Shown here: positions 18,045 through 28,469 of the stretch, one piece after another
Position numbering within the stretch: the first letter of the stretch is position 1
How the letters are laid out: every line of letters starts with the position of its first letter
NCBI GenBank assembly: GCA_019120075.1
Contig: DWVT01000127.1
Location: 1-64,000 of the forward strand
Direction of reading: 5' to 3'
DNA length: 64,000 nucleotides
Source of the DNA: Candidatus Mediterraneibacter excrementigallinarum
GTDB lineage: Bacteria; Bacillota; Clostridia; Lachnospirales; Lachnospiraceae
Notes under the pieces: model-generated
Databases searched by the model: none
The model's input: the letters and a program-made list of their open reading frames with translations, nothing else
What the model was told of the DNA's origin: nothing
Translations under genes and position numbers: made by a program

Positions 18045-18939
18045 TCATCTGTTCTTCGGGATGCTTTTCAGTTTGTCCGAGATTTCCTGCAGTTTATCTG
18101 TTGTAAAATTCATAAATCCGAGGATATCTTTCAGGAGCATGGTGTTTACCATATCCGGAATTTCTTCCACGTGCATGTGCTCCATCATAGGCTGGAAATA
18201 AGGCAGTAACAGATCCTTCACTTCTTTGTCCTTCAGCAGATATCCCATTGTACAGTCCGGATTATAAAACGGATCGCGGTTTCCGTTTATCCTCGCCTTA
18301 CATTTCGGTTCTGTCATCTCCTGGTTTCCAAAATCGCCGAGAACATCTTTCAGCCATTCCAGGCTGTCCTCTACCCAGTGCGGGACACGGCTGCAACAGT
18401 CAAATCCCGCCGCAACAGAAGTATCGCCGGTTGTAAATCCGTGAGGCGCGTAAGCATAGATATGGCTCTCGAATGAGATATCGTACTTTGTCAGAGCCTC
18501 CATCATTTTTATCGTATTCTTCACCGGTACCGTGGAATCGTTCCTGCTGGCAAACAGAAAACAGGGACAGGTATTGTCATCCACCGCCTCAGCGGCATCC
18601 GGTGCCGACGGCAGGTATGTGGATACCGTCTCCTTATCTATTACGGGATAGCCAAGTATTGCAGCGTTGGGGCGGTTTTTCGACATTACCGCGGCGCTTG
18701 CTGCAAGATGTCCGCCTGCCGAGAATCCGATGACCGCGATCTTGTCCGGGTACAGGCTCCATTTTTCCTCATTAGAACGGATCAGCCTCCCGATCGGAAC
18801 ACATGGTGTAACCGCCGCCTGGCAGGATCAGAACCGCGGGACGTCTGCTGATGTTTCTGAATTCTCCTCCTGCCGGCTGCAGATATGCTGTCAGTGTCAC
18901 GTTACGCTCTTCATTCAGGATCATGTTTTCTGTCTTCAT
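18045..18939 (-). pseudogene. Alpha/beta hydrolase with internal deletion and frameshift
   Basis: The reading frame opens at ATG 18939 (after GAGGG) with MKTENMILNEERNVTLTAYL and runs through the oxyanion segment PAVLILPGGGYTMCSDREADP, then stops at 18774-18772. The next frame picks up at once with LIRSNEEKWSLYPDKIAVIG, the nucleophile elbow GFSAGGH and the rest of the enzyme to 18045, including the catalytic Asp (ASRNDSTVP) and His (APHGF). Compared with the intact relative at 50776-51741, about 55 residues between these parts are missing. The junction CTGATCCG (18778-18785) is read in both frames, as expected for a deletion between short repeats. The C-terminal 73 residues carry the helical tail shared with GH78 and GH3 neighbours. 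Probably inactive as an esterase. Confidence 0.85.
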
Positions 18940-19077
18940 TTTTAGCCCTCTTTTCTTTATGTAGTCTGTTATATTATAACTCTTTTCTGTTCCTTCCTGT
19001 CACTTTTATCCTTTTCTTTTCTATTTTCTATATAAACTGTTCGAATGAAATACGAAAAATTTCCTGTCAGTATCTGT

Positions 19078-21825
19078 TCATAAAACATATTCTCTTTCCC
19101 AGATCCCGTTTCCCATTTCTTCTGTCTGCTCCCCGATCCTGAGGACCGCACTTGTGTTTGCCGGAATCTCGGCCTTTATCTTTATGTTTCCGTTATCTTT
19201 CTTTTCCCATTTCACACGGATCCTGCCGTGGACACTGTCATAATATCCTTCTGCCGAGGTGACCGGACCGTCTGTCAGTGGAGCAATCTCAACCCTGCCA
19301 TATCCCGGAGACTGACTTCGGATTCCCAGGATATTGCGGTACATCCAGTCTCCCACACAGCCGAACGCATAATGATTGAAAGAACATCCGTCCCTGTTTC
19401 CATCCTCATCAATGGCGTTCCATGACTCCCACATGGTCGTAGCACCCCGGTCTACTTCATAGAGCCAGGACGGGCATTTGTCCTGAAAGAGCAGCTTCCA
19501 CGCCTCCTCTTTCTCCCCGTTCTCCGTCAGCACATCCATGATATGTGGGACAGACATGAACCCACAGTCCATACATCCGTCATTTTCCCGGATCTTTTCA
19601 AGAAGCCGCTTCATAATCTGCCCCCGGTGATTTTCTGATACCATATCCATCCTGAGAGTCAGGATATAGAGCCCCTGCAGGTCTCCTTCCAGCGTCCCGT
19701 CCGGTTTCAGATAAGTCCGCTCGAACGCCTGCCGTATTCTTTTCGCCAGCTTCCGGCACTCTTCCGCCTTTTCTTCGTCTCCCAGTATCTCTGCAATCCT
19801 GCCCAGCTTATCTGTGGTATCCGCATAGATTGCCGTTGCCACCTTGTGTCCCGTCAGGAAAGAGGATGCAGGGCCGTCCGCGAACCCCTGCTCATTTTTC
19901 ACGCTGGGGACCAGCCAGTCTCCAAAATGAAACCCTGTATTTAAAAGATAATGCTGATCCTCCAGTTCCTCCCCCTCAAGCTTCGCCGCCTCCGGACTCA
20001 TCTGGTTCTCCGCTTCGTTTCTCAGGAAGGCATGCCACTTTTTCATCGCGTCATAATTTTCTTCCAGCACGGAACGGTCGCCGTAAATCTGGTACAGCTG
20101 CCACGGAAGTTCTACGATCACATCTCCCCACCCGGTCGACGCGCCGCCGATCTGCTGTATGTAATTTCTGATCAGAGGCACTGTGTTCTGTATCCCGCCG
20201 TTTTCCATCTGTTCCGCGCGCACAGACTTCAGCCATTCTTCATAGAATGACAGAAGATCCTGATTAAAGCAGGATGTCCTGCCGTAAATATATACATCCC
20301 CGGTCCAGCCCGCCTTCTCTCTGGTAGGGCAGTCTGTAGGGATCCCGACCAGATTGGAACGCTGGCTCCACATGATATTTTGCTGAAGTCTGTTCAGTCG
20401 TCTGTCAGAGCAGGAAAATTCTCCGGACTTATCATTGTCACTTCCTATGACAATGCCCGTAAACTGTTCCGCTTTCCAGTCCATGTCCGGATCGGAAGTA
20501 ATACGGACATATCGAAATCCATGATAGGTCATGGCAGGCTCAAAACTTTCATCACCTTTCCCGTTCAGGACATAGATATCTTTCTGCTTTTGCTCCCCGT
20601 CCGAGAAAGGATAGATAAAGTTCTCTGCTTTGTCCAGTTCCTCTGTATGCTCAAAGATAATCTCCTGTCCCCGTGTACCGTTGATCCCTGTCACCCTGAT
20701 ATGCCCGGCAAAATTCTGTCCAAAATCAAGGATCTTTTCTCCTCTGCCGTTTATAAACAGTCTTTTCGGCTTTAATTCCATCAGACTGCGGATGGGAGCA
20801 TCCGTCTGTGCCTTCAGCACCGACAAATCCTCTTCTGTCTTATGGACCGGTTTCCATCCTTTCGTGTCCATCTCCGACGTTGCAAATCCGGAAATCTCAT
20901 ATCGCCCGTCAACAGTCTGGCCGTTATACAGATCCGCTCTCCGGATCGGTCCCTCATAACTGAACAGGAATTCTTCATCTGTACAGAGGCAATACTTTTC
21001 CCCGTCTTTCATTATCACATCAATTTCCATAAGAAGCCCCGGATTATCTCCGTATTCGCACCCGCATCCTGATGCGATCTTCCCTTTATACCATCCGTCC
21101 GCAATCACGGCCAATACAGCGTTCCCGCCCTTTTTAAGGAACTCTGTCACGTCATACACCTGATATTTCAGGATCTTGTCATACGTCGTAAACTCCGGCT
21201 CCAATTCGGCATCTGACGCTTTTCTTCCGTTAATATATAACTCATAGATCCCATGAGCCGTAATGTACGCCCTCGCTTTCTGAGGGGTATCCTCAAGCAT
21301 AAATTTCCTGTACATCATAACTGCCGGATAATAAGGCTGGCTTGGCTGAGCTTTCAGATAAGCGTCCGTGTCGAAAAACTCCGCCTGCTGCCTGGTAAAT
21401 AATTTCTGCAGAAAAGCATTCCACTTTTTCCTGCACTCTTCAAGCGGATCAAAATCCAGTCCGGGAAGTTTATCCGGTTCCACAAAACATGCCTTCCATT
21501 CCGAGGGATCCAGGATCACAGTCTCAAATATATTTTCTTCTGATACAAGTTTTTCTCCTGTGGTGAGTCCTGTCTCCACCTTCCAGGTGTAGTTCTCCCG
21601 GCTGGCGAGCGGTCTTCCGGCATACCGGACCCCGAAAGACTGTCTGCTCTGCACTTTCCCGCTGTCCCAGCAGATGCCCTTTTTGTCTCTTACGGTGATC
21701 CGGTACCACTCCTGATATACATTATCCAGTTCCGAACGGATCTGCCAGGAGAATCTCGGCTTTTTTGTATCTATATTGATGGGATTGATCTTATTTTCAC
21801 ATTTCGGGTACGTGATCTGTGACAT
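19078..21825 (-). CDS. GH78 alpha-L-rhamnosidase
   Basis: 915 residues. It cleaves terminal alpha-L-rhamnose, probably inside the cell because no signal peptide is present. Order: N-terminal Bac_rhamnosid_N-type domains, the concanavalin-like domain, and the (alpha/alpha)6 barrel with IPTDCPTREKAGWTGD and GATTMWESWNAID, which hold the conserved acidic residues. A C-terminal beta domain ends at EREYVL. It lacks the extra helical tail of the next GH78. AAGGAGG precedes the ATG. It starts 52 bases after the upstream GH78 stop. Confidence 0.93.
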   Translation of the reverse strand: MSQITYPKCENKINPINIDTKKPRFSWQIRSELDNVYQEWYRITVRDKKGICWDSGKVQSRQSFGVRYAGRPLASRENYTWKVETGLTTGEKLVSEENIFETVILDPSEWKACFVEPDKLPGLDFDPLEECRKKWNAFLQKLFTRQQAEFFDTDAYLKAQPSQPYYPAVMMYRKFMLEDTPQKARAYITAHGIYELYINGRKASDAELEPEFTTYDKILKYQVYDVTEFLKKGGNAVLAVIADGWYKGKIASGCGCEYGDNPGLLMEIDVIMKDGEKYCLCTDEEFLFSYEGPIRRADLYNGQTVDGRYEISGFATSEMDTKGWKPVHKTEEDLSVLKAQTDAPIRSLMELKPKRLFINGRGEKILDFGQNFAGHIRVTGINGTRGQEIIFEHTEELDKAENFIYPFSDGEQKQKDIYVLNGKGDESFEPAMTYHGFRYVRITSDPDMDWKAEQFTGIVIGSDNDKSGEFSCSDRRLNRLQQNIMWSQRSNLVGIPTDCPTREKAGWTGDVYIYGRTSCFNQDLLSFYEEWLKSVRAEQMENGGIQNTVPLIRNYIQQIGGASTGWGDVIVELPWQLYQIYGDRSVLEENYDAMKKWHAFLRNEAENQMSPEAAKLEGEELEDQHYLLNTGFHFGDWLVPSVKNEQGFADGPASSFLTGHKVATAIYADTTDKLGRIAEILGDEEKAEECRKLAKRIRQAFERTYLKPDGTLEGDLQGLYILTLRMDMVSENHRGQIMKRLLEKIRENDGCMDCGFMSVPHIMDVLTENGEKEEAWKLLFQDKCPSWLYEVDRGATTMWESWNAIDEDGNRDGCSFNHYAFGCVGDWMYRNILGIRSQSPGYGRVEIAPLTDGPVTSAEGYYDSVHGRIRVKWEKKDNGNIKIKAEIPANTSAVLRIGEQTEEMGNGIWEREYVL

Positions 21826-21877
21826 GATGTTCCTCCTTCTTGTTCATATGGGCTGACCATCTTATAATTTCATTATT

Positions 21878-24604
21878 TCAATTTTCCTGTCTGTTCAAAG
21901 CCGCCACAACTGCCTCATACATCGGTCTCGCCTCCGGTGCGGCCCCCAGCATCTCGGAAAGGGTCATCTGTTTTGCAAACTGGATCATAGGATTATCCAG
22001 CGTTCCCGGGACCATCTGGTTGAACATCTGTACTGCGAGAGGCTGCTGAAGGATCTCGCCGAATGTACTGTCCATGCTGAACCGTTCTGCTTTCAGACTT
22101 GTTGCAGTGTCATACTCATATTCATAGACTCCGGAGCCGGTCTCGATCTCTCCTTCCTTTTCCGGAAGGACGATAACCGCGGTTGTATTTGCCGGTATTT
22201 CCACATGGATCTGTATCTTTCCGTCTTTGCAGCTGTATCTGCTGACGATCTTTCCGTAGGGTGATTCCAGTTCTGCCCCTGCTCCCTCGATCCCTTTTAC
22301 GAACATCGGCCTGATCAGGATCTTCTTATATCCCGGCTCAAGCTGATTGATTCCTGCGATCTTCCGGTACATCCAGTCTCCGATGGAACCATATGCATAG
22401 TGATTCAGGGAATTCATGCCCGATTCGTCAAAAGTGCCGTCCGGCCTGATTGAATTCCATCTCTCCCATATTGTTGTCGCCCCCATATTTACCGCATAAA
22501 GCCAGGACGGATAATCCTCCCTCATAAAGAGTGTTGATGCCATATCGTGAGCACCGTTTTCCGAGAGCGCATGACAGATATACGGGGTTCCCACAAATCC
22601 TGTCGCCAGATGATTCTTATGGTTTTCAATGTTTGTAAGCAGCGTTTTCAGTATCCTTCCGCGGTCTTTCTCCCTTGCCAGATTAAAGTACAGGGAAAGT
22701 ATACATCCTGTCTGCGTCTCGCTGACAATCCTTCCCGTCTCTGTATAATATTCTTTCCGGAATGCCGCCAGTGTTTTCTCATACAGATGTGCATACTTCT
22801 CCGCTTCGTCTTCAAATCCGAGCACTTCTGCGGTCTGCTTTACCAGATCTGTCACATAGAGATAATAGGCATTGGCGATCATATATTTATCCGTAGCCCC
22901 GGTACGGTCCGCGCTTTCCTCCTTGTCAAGGGCAAGCCAGTCGCCGTACTGGAAACCGCTCATCCAGAGACCGTTCTCTTCACAGTGGTTTGTGATATAA
23001 TCCACCCACTCATGCATGCATTTCCAGTTTTCTTCCAGAATCCGTTTATCTCCGTAAGTCTGATACACTACCCACGGAATGATGACCGCAGCGTCGCTCC
23101 ATGCGGAAGAGCTGTACTGTTCCAGGATATCGGGAACCACATGAGGGACCCCCTGTTCCAGTGAAGAATCCGCAGAAACATCCCGCATCCATTTCGTAAA
23201 GAACAGCGCCGTATTTCTCAGATAAGATGCAGTCCAGGAAAATACCTGCGCGTCTCCCATCCATCCGAGACGCTCGTCCCTCTGCGGGCAGTCTGTCGGA
23301 ATATCAAGAAAGTTGTCTCTCATTCCCCAGGAAATATTACTCTGCAGCTGATTTACCTTCTTGTTAGAGCAGGAGAAAGTACCGGTCTGCTCCATATCCG
23401 AGTGCATGACGCAGGCAGTGAACATCTCCGGCTTCATCTCTTCAATCCCATCCACCTTGATATAACGGAATCCATGAAATGTGAAATGAGGAAGAAATGT
23501 CTGTTCTTCTCCATTACAGATGTATGTGTCTTCTGACTTTGCGGAGCGGAGTGTCTCCGGATAGAAGTTGCCGTCTTTGTCCAGTGTCTCTGCATGGTGT
23601 ATTACGATTTTCTGGCCCTTTTCCCCCCTGATCTTCACTTCCACCAGCCCGGTCAGGTTCTGTCCGAAATCAACAAGACGCTCCCCTTTTGGAGTCACGA
23701 TCAGTTCTTTTGCCGGAATCCGCTCCGTAATCCGCACCGGCTCATTTTCCTGGGCAGTGAGAACGGATTTATCAAACTCCATGACAGAGACATTTCCTGT
23801 CCGATAATCTGTCGTTACTGTGTCGATCGTCTCTCCCATATAGATTTCGCTGTAACGGATCTCCCCGGTACGGACACCCCAGTCTCTGTCCGTAGCGATG
23901 ACTTCTCTTGTCCTGTCTTCATATGTGATATGCAGTTCTGCAAACACGCCAACCCTGTCGCCATACCGGTCAGGCTTCAGGTCAAAGCCGAAAATTCCCT
24001 TATACCATCCGTTCCCCGCCGTGATCTCAATCCGGTTGTCCTGGCGGATCTGGGAAGTAATATCATACTCCTGATACTGGAGCCTTTTATGATAGCTGGT
24101 CCATCCCGGCGTCATCCGGTCCGCTCCGATTCGCTCTCCGTTCAGAGACATCTCATACACACCCAGCGCAGTGGCATATACAACAGCCTTTTTTACCGGC
24201 TTCTCTGTATAGAACTCTCTGTAAAACACCGGGCAGGAAGTCTCTTCCGCCGGGAAGTCATGAGTGATCATCCGGGCATGAAATGTCCGGGGGTCAAAAA
24301 TCCCGGTCTCAAAGGAAGTCTCCGCGCTGTCTGCCCTTCCATAGTTATCCCATACCGTTGCCTTTACCCGGTAAAGGGTTTCATCTTTCAGAGGCATTCC
24401 TTCATACGGGATCAGGACAGAATCACTGCTCTCCCTCATTCCCGTGTCCCAGACGCAGTTCTCTCCGTCCATGACCCGGATCCGGCAGATCGTCTGCATT
24501 ACATTTTTCTCATCCGACCGTATTTTCCATGAAAATCTCGGTTGTCTAACAGACAGTCCGAACGGTGATTTCCTGTATTCTGTTCTGAGATCATATATTT
24601 TCAT
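21878..24604 (-). CDS. GH78 alpha-L-rhamnosidase with C-terminal helical tail
   Basis: 908 residues from the ATG at 24604 (AAGGAGG 8 bases upstream; an in-frame ATG 30 codons earlier has none). It has the same domain order as its neighbour, with DIPTDCPQRDERLGWMGDA and GATTIWERWNSI as active-site blocks. Residues 842-908 form an extra tail (FSMDSTFGEIL, then NPMIQFAKQMTLSEML, then MYEAVVAALN) shared in pattern with GH3 26126-28420, GH78 54161-56944 and the broken hydrolase. Cytoplasmic. It is low in similarity to the adjacent GH78, so the two probably differ in linkage or aglycone preference. Confidence 0.93.
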   Translation of the reverse strand: MKIYDLRTEYRKSPFGLSVRQPRFSWKIRSDEKNVMQTICRIRVMDGENCVWDTGMRESSDSVLIPYEGMPLKDETLYRVKATVWDNYGRADSAETSFETGIFDPRTFHARMITHDFPAEETSCPVFYREFYTEKPVKKAVVYATALGVYEMSLNGERIGADRMTPGWTSYHKRLQYQEYDITSQIRQDNRIEITAGNGWYKGIFGFDLKPDRYGDRVGVFAELHITYEDRTREVIATDRDWGVRTGEIRYSEIYMGETIDTVTTDYRTGNVSVMEFDKSVLTAQENEPVRITERIPAKELIVTPKGERLVDFGQNLTGLVEVKIRGEKGQKIVIHHAETLDKDGNFYPETLRSAKSEDTYICNGEEQTFLPHFTFHGFRYIKVDGIEEMKPEMFTACVMHSDMEQTGTFSCSNKKVNQLQSNISWGMRDNFLDIPTDCPQRDERLGWMGDAQVFSWTASYLRNTALFFTKWMRDVSADSSLEQGVPHVVPDILEQYSSSAWSDAAVIIPWVVYQTYGDKRILEENWKCMHEWVDYITNHCEENGLWMSGFQYGDWLALDKEESADRTGATDKYMIANAYYLYVTDLVKQTAEVLGFEDEAEKYAHLYEKTLAAFRKEYYTETGRIVSETQTGCILSLYFNLAREKDRGRILKTLLTNIENHKNHLATGFVGTPYICHALSENGAHDMASTLFMREDYPSWLYAVNMGATTIWERWNSIRPDGTFDESGMNSLNHYAYGSIGDWMYRKIAGINQLEPGYKKILIRPMFVKGIEGAGAELESPYGKIVSRYSCKDGKIQIHVEIPANTTAVIVLPEKEGEIETGSGVYEYEYDTATSLKAERFSMDSTFGEILQQPLAVQMFNQMVPGTLDNPMIQFAKQMTLSEMLGAAPEARPMYEAVVAALNRQEN

Positions 24605-24694
24605 ATTGCATTCCTCCTTGCGTTTTCCTGATTCAGATACAGCGGACCGCAGACTTCCCTGCGCTCCGCTGTATTTTCTTCTGGGGCGTTTCAT

Positions 24695-26098
24695 TTAGTT
24701 TTTAGATTTTTTCTTTTCCAGCTCTGCCTGAATCTCCGGAAGTTTCTTTTCCAGATCAAATTTCATGGCAACAATGAACATGATCACAAACATCGCCAGC
24801 GGAGCATAGATGTTAAATGTAAAGATTGCCTGTTTCACCGCCGGAGTAAGTACCGTCGCCGTTGCGTCATACGCCGCGATCGCCAGGCACCATCCGATCA
24901 TGGACGCTCCTACCCCGTTTCCTACTTTTGAGCCGAAGCTGGCAGCCGCCTGAGAAGAACCGACCATTCGTTTTCCAAACTTGAATTCATTATAGTCGAT
25001 AGACATCGCCGTTACAGTTCCGAGGAGGCACATCATCGGAATATTCGCAAATGTGGAGAAGCATCCCAGAACCGCGTTGTAAACAAAGTTATATGGATTG
25101 ATGATCCTCAGGACATTTCCGACGATACCGATCACAAAGGAAACCCGAAGTGATTTTGTAACGCCCAAAGTCTTGATCAGGATCGGTGTCACAGCAAATC
25201 CTATCACAGTCGGAATCAGGCCTACACCGCCCAGGATTCCAACCAGGTTATCGTTTCCGTAGATCCATTTGCAGTAATATGTTCCTGACGAGTTTGACAG
25301 TCCGTAGAATATATTTGAGCATACTGCAAGGATCAGAGCCATAACCCAGTATTTATTGTGGAAGAGACATTTCAGTGTCTCACCAAATGGAAGGCTCTCT
25401 TCTTCCTCCGCTGCAGGAGCCTCTGCCTCCTGTCCTTCAACCGCGACATACTCTTTGCTTGTCTTATAGGTTACGAACAGAAGAATTGCAGAAACTACAG
25501 CGAGTCCGGCACTGAACATAACCCATGCCTTCTGATCCCCGCCCAGCATATTTGTGATAGGGATGATCATGACTGCGATGATCATTCCGGACACATAACC
25601 GGCCGCTGCACGCCATGTTCCCATCTTCGCGCGTTCTTCCTGGCTGTTTGTGCGGACGACCATGATCGCCTGATAAGGCACACAGATGATCGTATAGATC
25701 ACTGCTGTAAACAGGAAGTTTGTAATGAACATATATGCAATCTGAAGCGGCGAACTCACATTCGCGGGAACCGTGAACATCAGTACCATCACGACTGCCA
25801 TGGGGATGATCATCCGGAAGATCCAGGGTCTGTACTTTTCTTTTCCCGGTTTCGTGTGGTCAACAACATATCCCATGATGATATCCGTAAAAGCATCCAG
25901 TATCTTGACGATCAGAAGCGCTGTGGCAATCGCTCCAGCCGCAACTCCTACTTTGTCTGTATAAAAATATGTAAGCTGTCCGACCAGCCCGCTGATCGCG
26001 TTCAGGGAAAACTGCCCTGCCGCATCTCCCAGGTAATCCGGCATCCGCATTACTTTCTGGATTCCCATCTTATCTTTTCCAAGTGGTTTCTTTGCCAT
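24695..26098 (-). CDS. GPH-family sugar:cation symporter
   Basis: 467 residues, twelve membrane segments. The conserved loop VVDHTKPGKEKYRPW after helix 2 is typical of the glycoside-pentoside-hexuronide (MelB-like) family. It imports a glycoside with a cation. It lies 27 bases after the GH3 gene and upstream of two rhamnosidases, so its cargo is probably a small rhamnose-containing glycoside split inside the cell by these enzymes (inference). Confidence 0.9.
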   Translation of the reverse strand: MAKKPLGKDKMGIQKVMRMPDYLGDAAGQFSLNAISGLVGQLTYFYTDKVGVAAGAIATALLIVKILDAFTDIIMGYVVDHTKPGKEKYRPWIFRMIIPMAVVMVLMFTVPANVSSPLQIAYMFITNFLFTAVIYTIICVPYQAIMVVRTNSQEERAKMGTWRAAAGYVSGMIIAVMIIPITNMLGGDQKAWVMFSAGLAVVSAILLFVTYKTSKEYVAVEGQEAEAPAAEEEESLPFGETLKCLFHNKYWVMALILAVCSNIFYGLSNSSGTYYCKWIYGNDNLVGILGGVGLIPTVIGFAVTPILIKTLGVTKSLRVSFVIGIVGNVLRIINPYNFVYNAVLGCFSTFANIPMMCLLGTVTAMSIDYNEFKFGKRMVGSSQAAASFGSKVGNGVGASMIGWCLAIAAYDATATVLTPAVKQAIFTFNIYAPLAMFVIMFIVAMKFDLEKKLPEIQAELEKKKSKN

Positions 26099-26125
26099 TT
26101 TAATTCCCTCTCTTCCTTTCTTATC

Positions 26126-28420
26126 CTACTGTGCGTTCAGCGCATCTACTAACTGCTGCAGCATCTCCCGTGTCACCCCGGGCACAAAACTTAAAAGCTG
26201 CCTGAGCGGCATATCCTCCATCATCGCCGCCATCATCTCACTGCTGACTGCTGCAGAGGGATCTTCCGCCTGTTTTTCCTGCTGCTTCTGCATTTCCACC
26301 GCATCCGTGTTCTGCGCCATACCGCCCATGAACGAGCCCATCACCGCCTGTGCCTTCGGATCTCTCAACAGCGGTCCGAGACACGTGTTGAGTGTATATA
26401 CTGTCGGGATGACTTTTGTTCCCTGTACCTGCACCGGTGCGCTCAGGACCATCTCCCGGGCGTTCTTTCCGATCATCACCTGATATTCTCCTCTGTCCAC
26501 ATACCAGTCATGGATTTCTTCATTCCAGTATGCAAAGGCTCTCTGATCCAGTGTGAAAGATACTTCTTTTTCTTCTCCCGGTTCCAGCGCGATCTTATCG
26601 AATCCCCTCAGCTCCACCGCCGGACGGATCGTTTCACCTGCGGCGGGTGAGACATAGAGCTGTACTGCTTCTTTGCCTTTTCTGGCGCCTGTATTCTTCA
26701 CTTTCACCGTCACTGTCAGAGTATCCTGATCTGTCATCTGCTCTCTGTCGAGCTTCAGATCACTGTATGTAAACCTGGTATAGGAGAGTCCATACCCAAA
26801 GGGGAACAGCACTTCTCTGCCCACAGAGGTATAATACCGGTATCCGACGAACACGCCTTCCTGATATACCGCATGATCGCCGCCTTTTCCATAGGTCAGA
26901 TAACAGGGTGTATCCTCCAGTCTTGCCGGGAATGTCTCCGGCAGACGTCCGCTGGGGTTTTTCCTTCCATACAGAATGTCTGCCACTGCTCTTCCCACTG
27001 CCTGGCCGCCCAGATATGCTTCAATGATTCCCTTTACTTTATCTTTCCAGGGCATCAGTACCGGTGAGCCGTTATGCAGGACGACAACCACATTTTCCTG
27101 TACTTCTGCGATCTTCTCGATCAGCCTGTTCTGACATTCCGGCATATTCAGGTGCTTCCTGTCATACCCTTCGGATTCGAAGCTGTCCGGAAGCCCGGCG
27201 AAGATCACAGCAACATCCGCTTCTTCCGCAGTCTTCACCGCCTCAGCCACCAGACTCTCATCACTCCGGTCTTCCGCGTCGTCATACCCCTTCGCATAGG
27301 TTACTTCTGCAATTCCTTTTACCGCTTCCAGGGCAGATTCTACTTTCCAACTGTTGATGTGGGAACTCCCTCCTCCCTGGTACCGGGGCGCCTCCGCATA
27401 TTTCCCGATAAATGCCACTTTCTTCTCCCCCGAAAGCGGAAGGATATCTTCTTCATTCTTCAACAGTACGATACATTCTTCTTCAATAGAGGCTGCCGTC
27501 TCATGGTCTTGTTCCAGATCCAGCTTTGCCGTCTTATCCCGGTTTTCAGAGTAGAGGAAAATGATATCTATGATCCTCTCACACGCCGTATCCACCACAC
27601 TTTCATCCAGCGTGCCATCCTTTACCGCCTCAACGATCAGGGCATCGTTCATTCCGCCGCTCGAAGGCATTTCCAGATCCAAACCTGCCTTGAGACCTTC
27701 TACACGGTCGTTGACCGCCCCCCAGTCGGACATCACATAACCGTCAAATCCCCATTCCCCTCTCAGGATATCTGTAAGATATTTTTTTGACTCACCTACA
27801 TAGTCCCCGTTGATCCGATTGTAGGAATTCATGACAGTCCACGGTTTTCCTTTCTTCACCGCGCCTTCAAAAGCTGCCAGATAGATTTCCCTGAGTGTTC
27901 TCTCATCGACGTCTGAAGAGCTGGTCATCCTGCGTTTTTCCTGATTATTCGCCAGAAAATGCTTTACGCTTGTCCCAACATTTCTGCTCTGCACACCCTG
28001 GATCATGGCCGCCGCCAGTTCCGATGCTACGAAGGGATCTTCGGAATAATACTCGAAGTTCCTGCCGCAGAGGGGCGAACGTTTAATGTTTATGGCCGGG
28101 CCAAGGATGGTGCTGACGCCCATTGCCTGACACTCCTGTCCAATGGTCTCCCCCAGCTTTCTCAAGACATCCCGGTCAAAGCTGGACGCAGTCGCGCATC
28201 CAGCAGGAAAGCAGACCGCCTTTTCACTCTCGTTGATCCCGAGATGATCTGCGGCTTCCGCCTGCTTTCTCAGCCCGTGAGGTCCGTCAGTCACCATGAC
28301 AGACGGGATACCCAGCCTTTCCACACCTTTCAGGTGCCAGAAATCTGCCCCGGAGCACATGCCTGCTTTTTCCTCCAGTGTCATCTGTGCCACCAGATCT
28401 CTAATCTTCTCTCTTGTCAT
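26126..28420 (-). CDS. GH3 beta-glycosidase with C-terminal helical tail
   Basis: 764 residues. Order: GH3 N-terminal barrel with nucleophile in GYVMSDWGAV (about Asp232), GH3 C-terminal domain, fibronectin-III-like domain (about 570-660), then a 90-residue tail (YTLNTCLGPLL, a glutamine-rich linker, MMEDMPLRQLLSF, LQQLVDALN). The enzyme removes terminal beta-glucose, xylose or a similar sugar; the exact one is not readable. No signal peptide. It is the first gene of the seven-gene minus-strand cluster. The tail matches those on the GH78 enzymes and the broken hydrolase. Confidence 0.92.
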   Translation of the reverse strand: MTREKIRDLVAQMTLEEKAGMCSGADFWHLKGVERLGIPSVMVTDGPHGLRKQAEAADHLGINESEKAVCFPAGCATASSFDRDVLRKLGETIGQECQAMGVSTILGPAINIKRSPLCGRNFEYYSEDPFVASELAAAMIQGVQSRNVGTSVKHFLANNQEKRRMTSSSDVDERTLREIYLAAFEGAVKKGKPWTVMNSYNRINGDYVGESKKYLTDILRGEWGFDGYVMSDWGAVNDRVEGLKAGLDLEMPSSGGMNDALIVEAVKDGTLDESVVDTACERIIDIIFLYSENRDKTAKLDLEQDHETAASIEEECIVLLKNEEDILPLSGEKKVAFIGKYAEAPRYQGGGSSHINSWKVESALEAVKGIAEVTYAKGYDDAEDRSDESLVAEAVKTAEEADVAVIFAGLPDSFESEGYDRKHLNMPECQNRLIEKIAEVQENVVVVLHNGSPVLMPWKDKVKGIIEAYLGGQAVGRAVADILYGRKNPSGRLPETFPARLEDTPCYLTYGKGGDHAVYQEGVFVGYRYYTSVGREVLFPFGYGLSYTRFTYSDLKLDREQMTDQDTLTVTVKVKNTGARKGKEAVQLYVSPAAGETIRPAVELRGFDKIALEPGEEKEVSFTLDQRAFAYWNEEIHDWYVDRGEYQVMIGKNAREMVLSAPVQVQGTKVIPTVYTLNTCLGPLLRDPKAQAVMGSFMGGMAQNTDAVEMQKQQEKQAEDPSAAVSSEMMAAMMEDMPLRQLLSFVPGVTREMLQQLVDALNAQ

Positions 28421-28469
28421 TACTGTTCCTCCTTTAACTGACCTTATTCTATGACAGAATCAAGATTCA

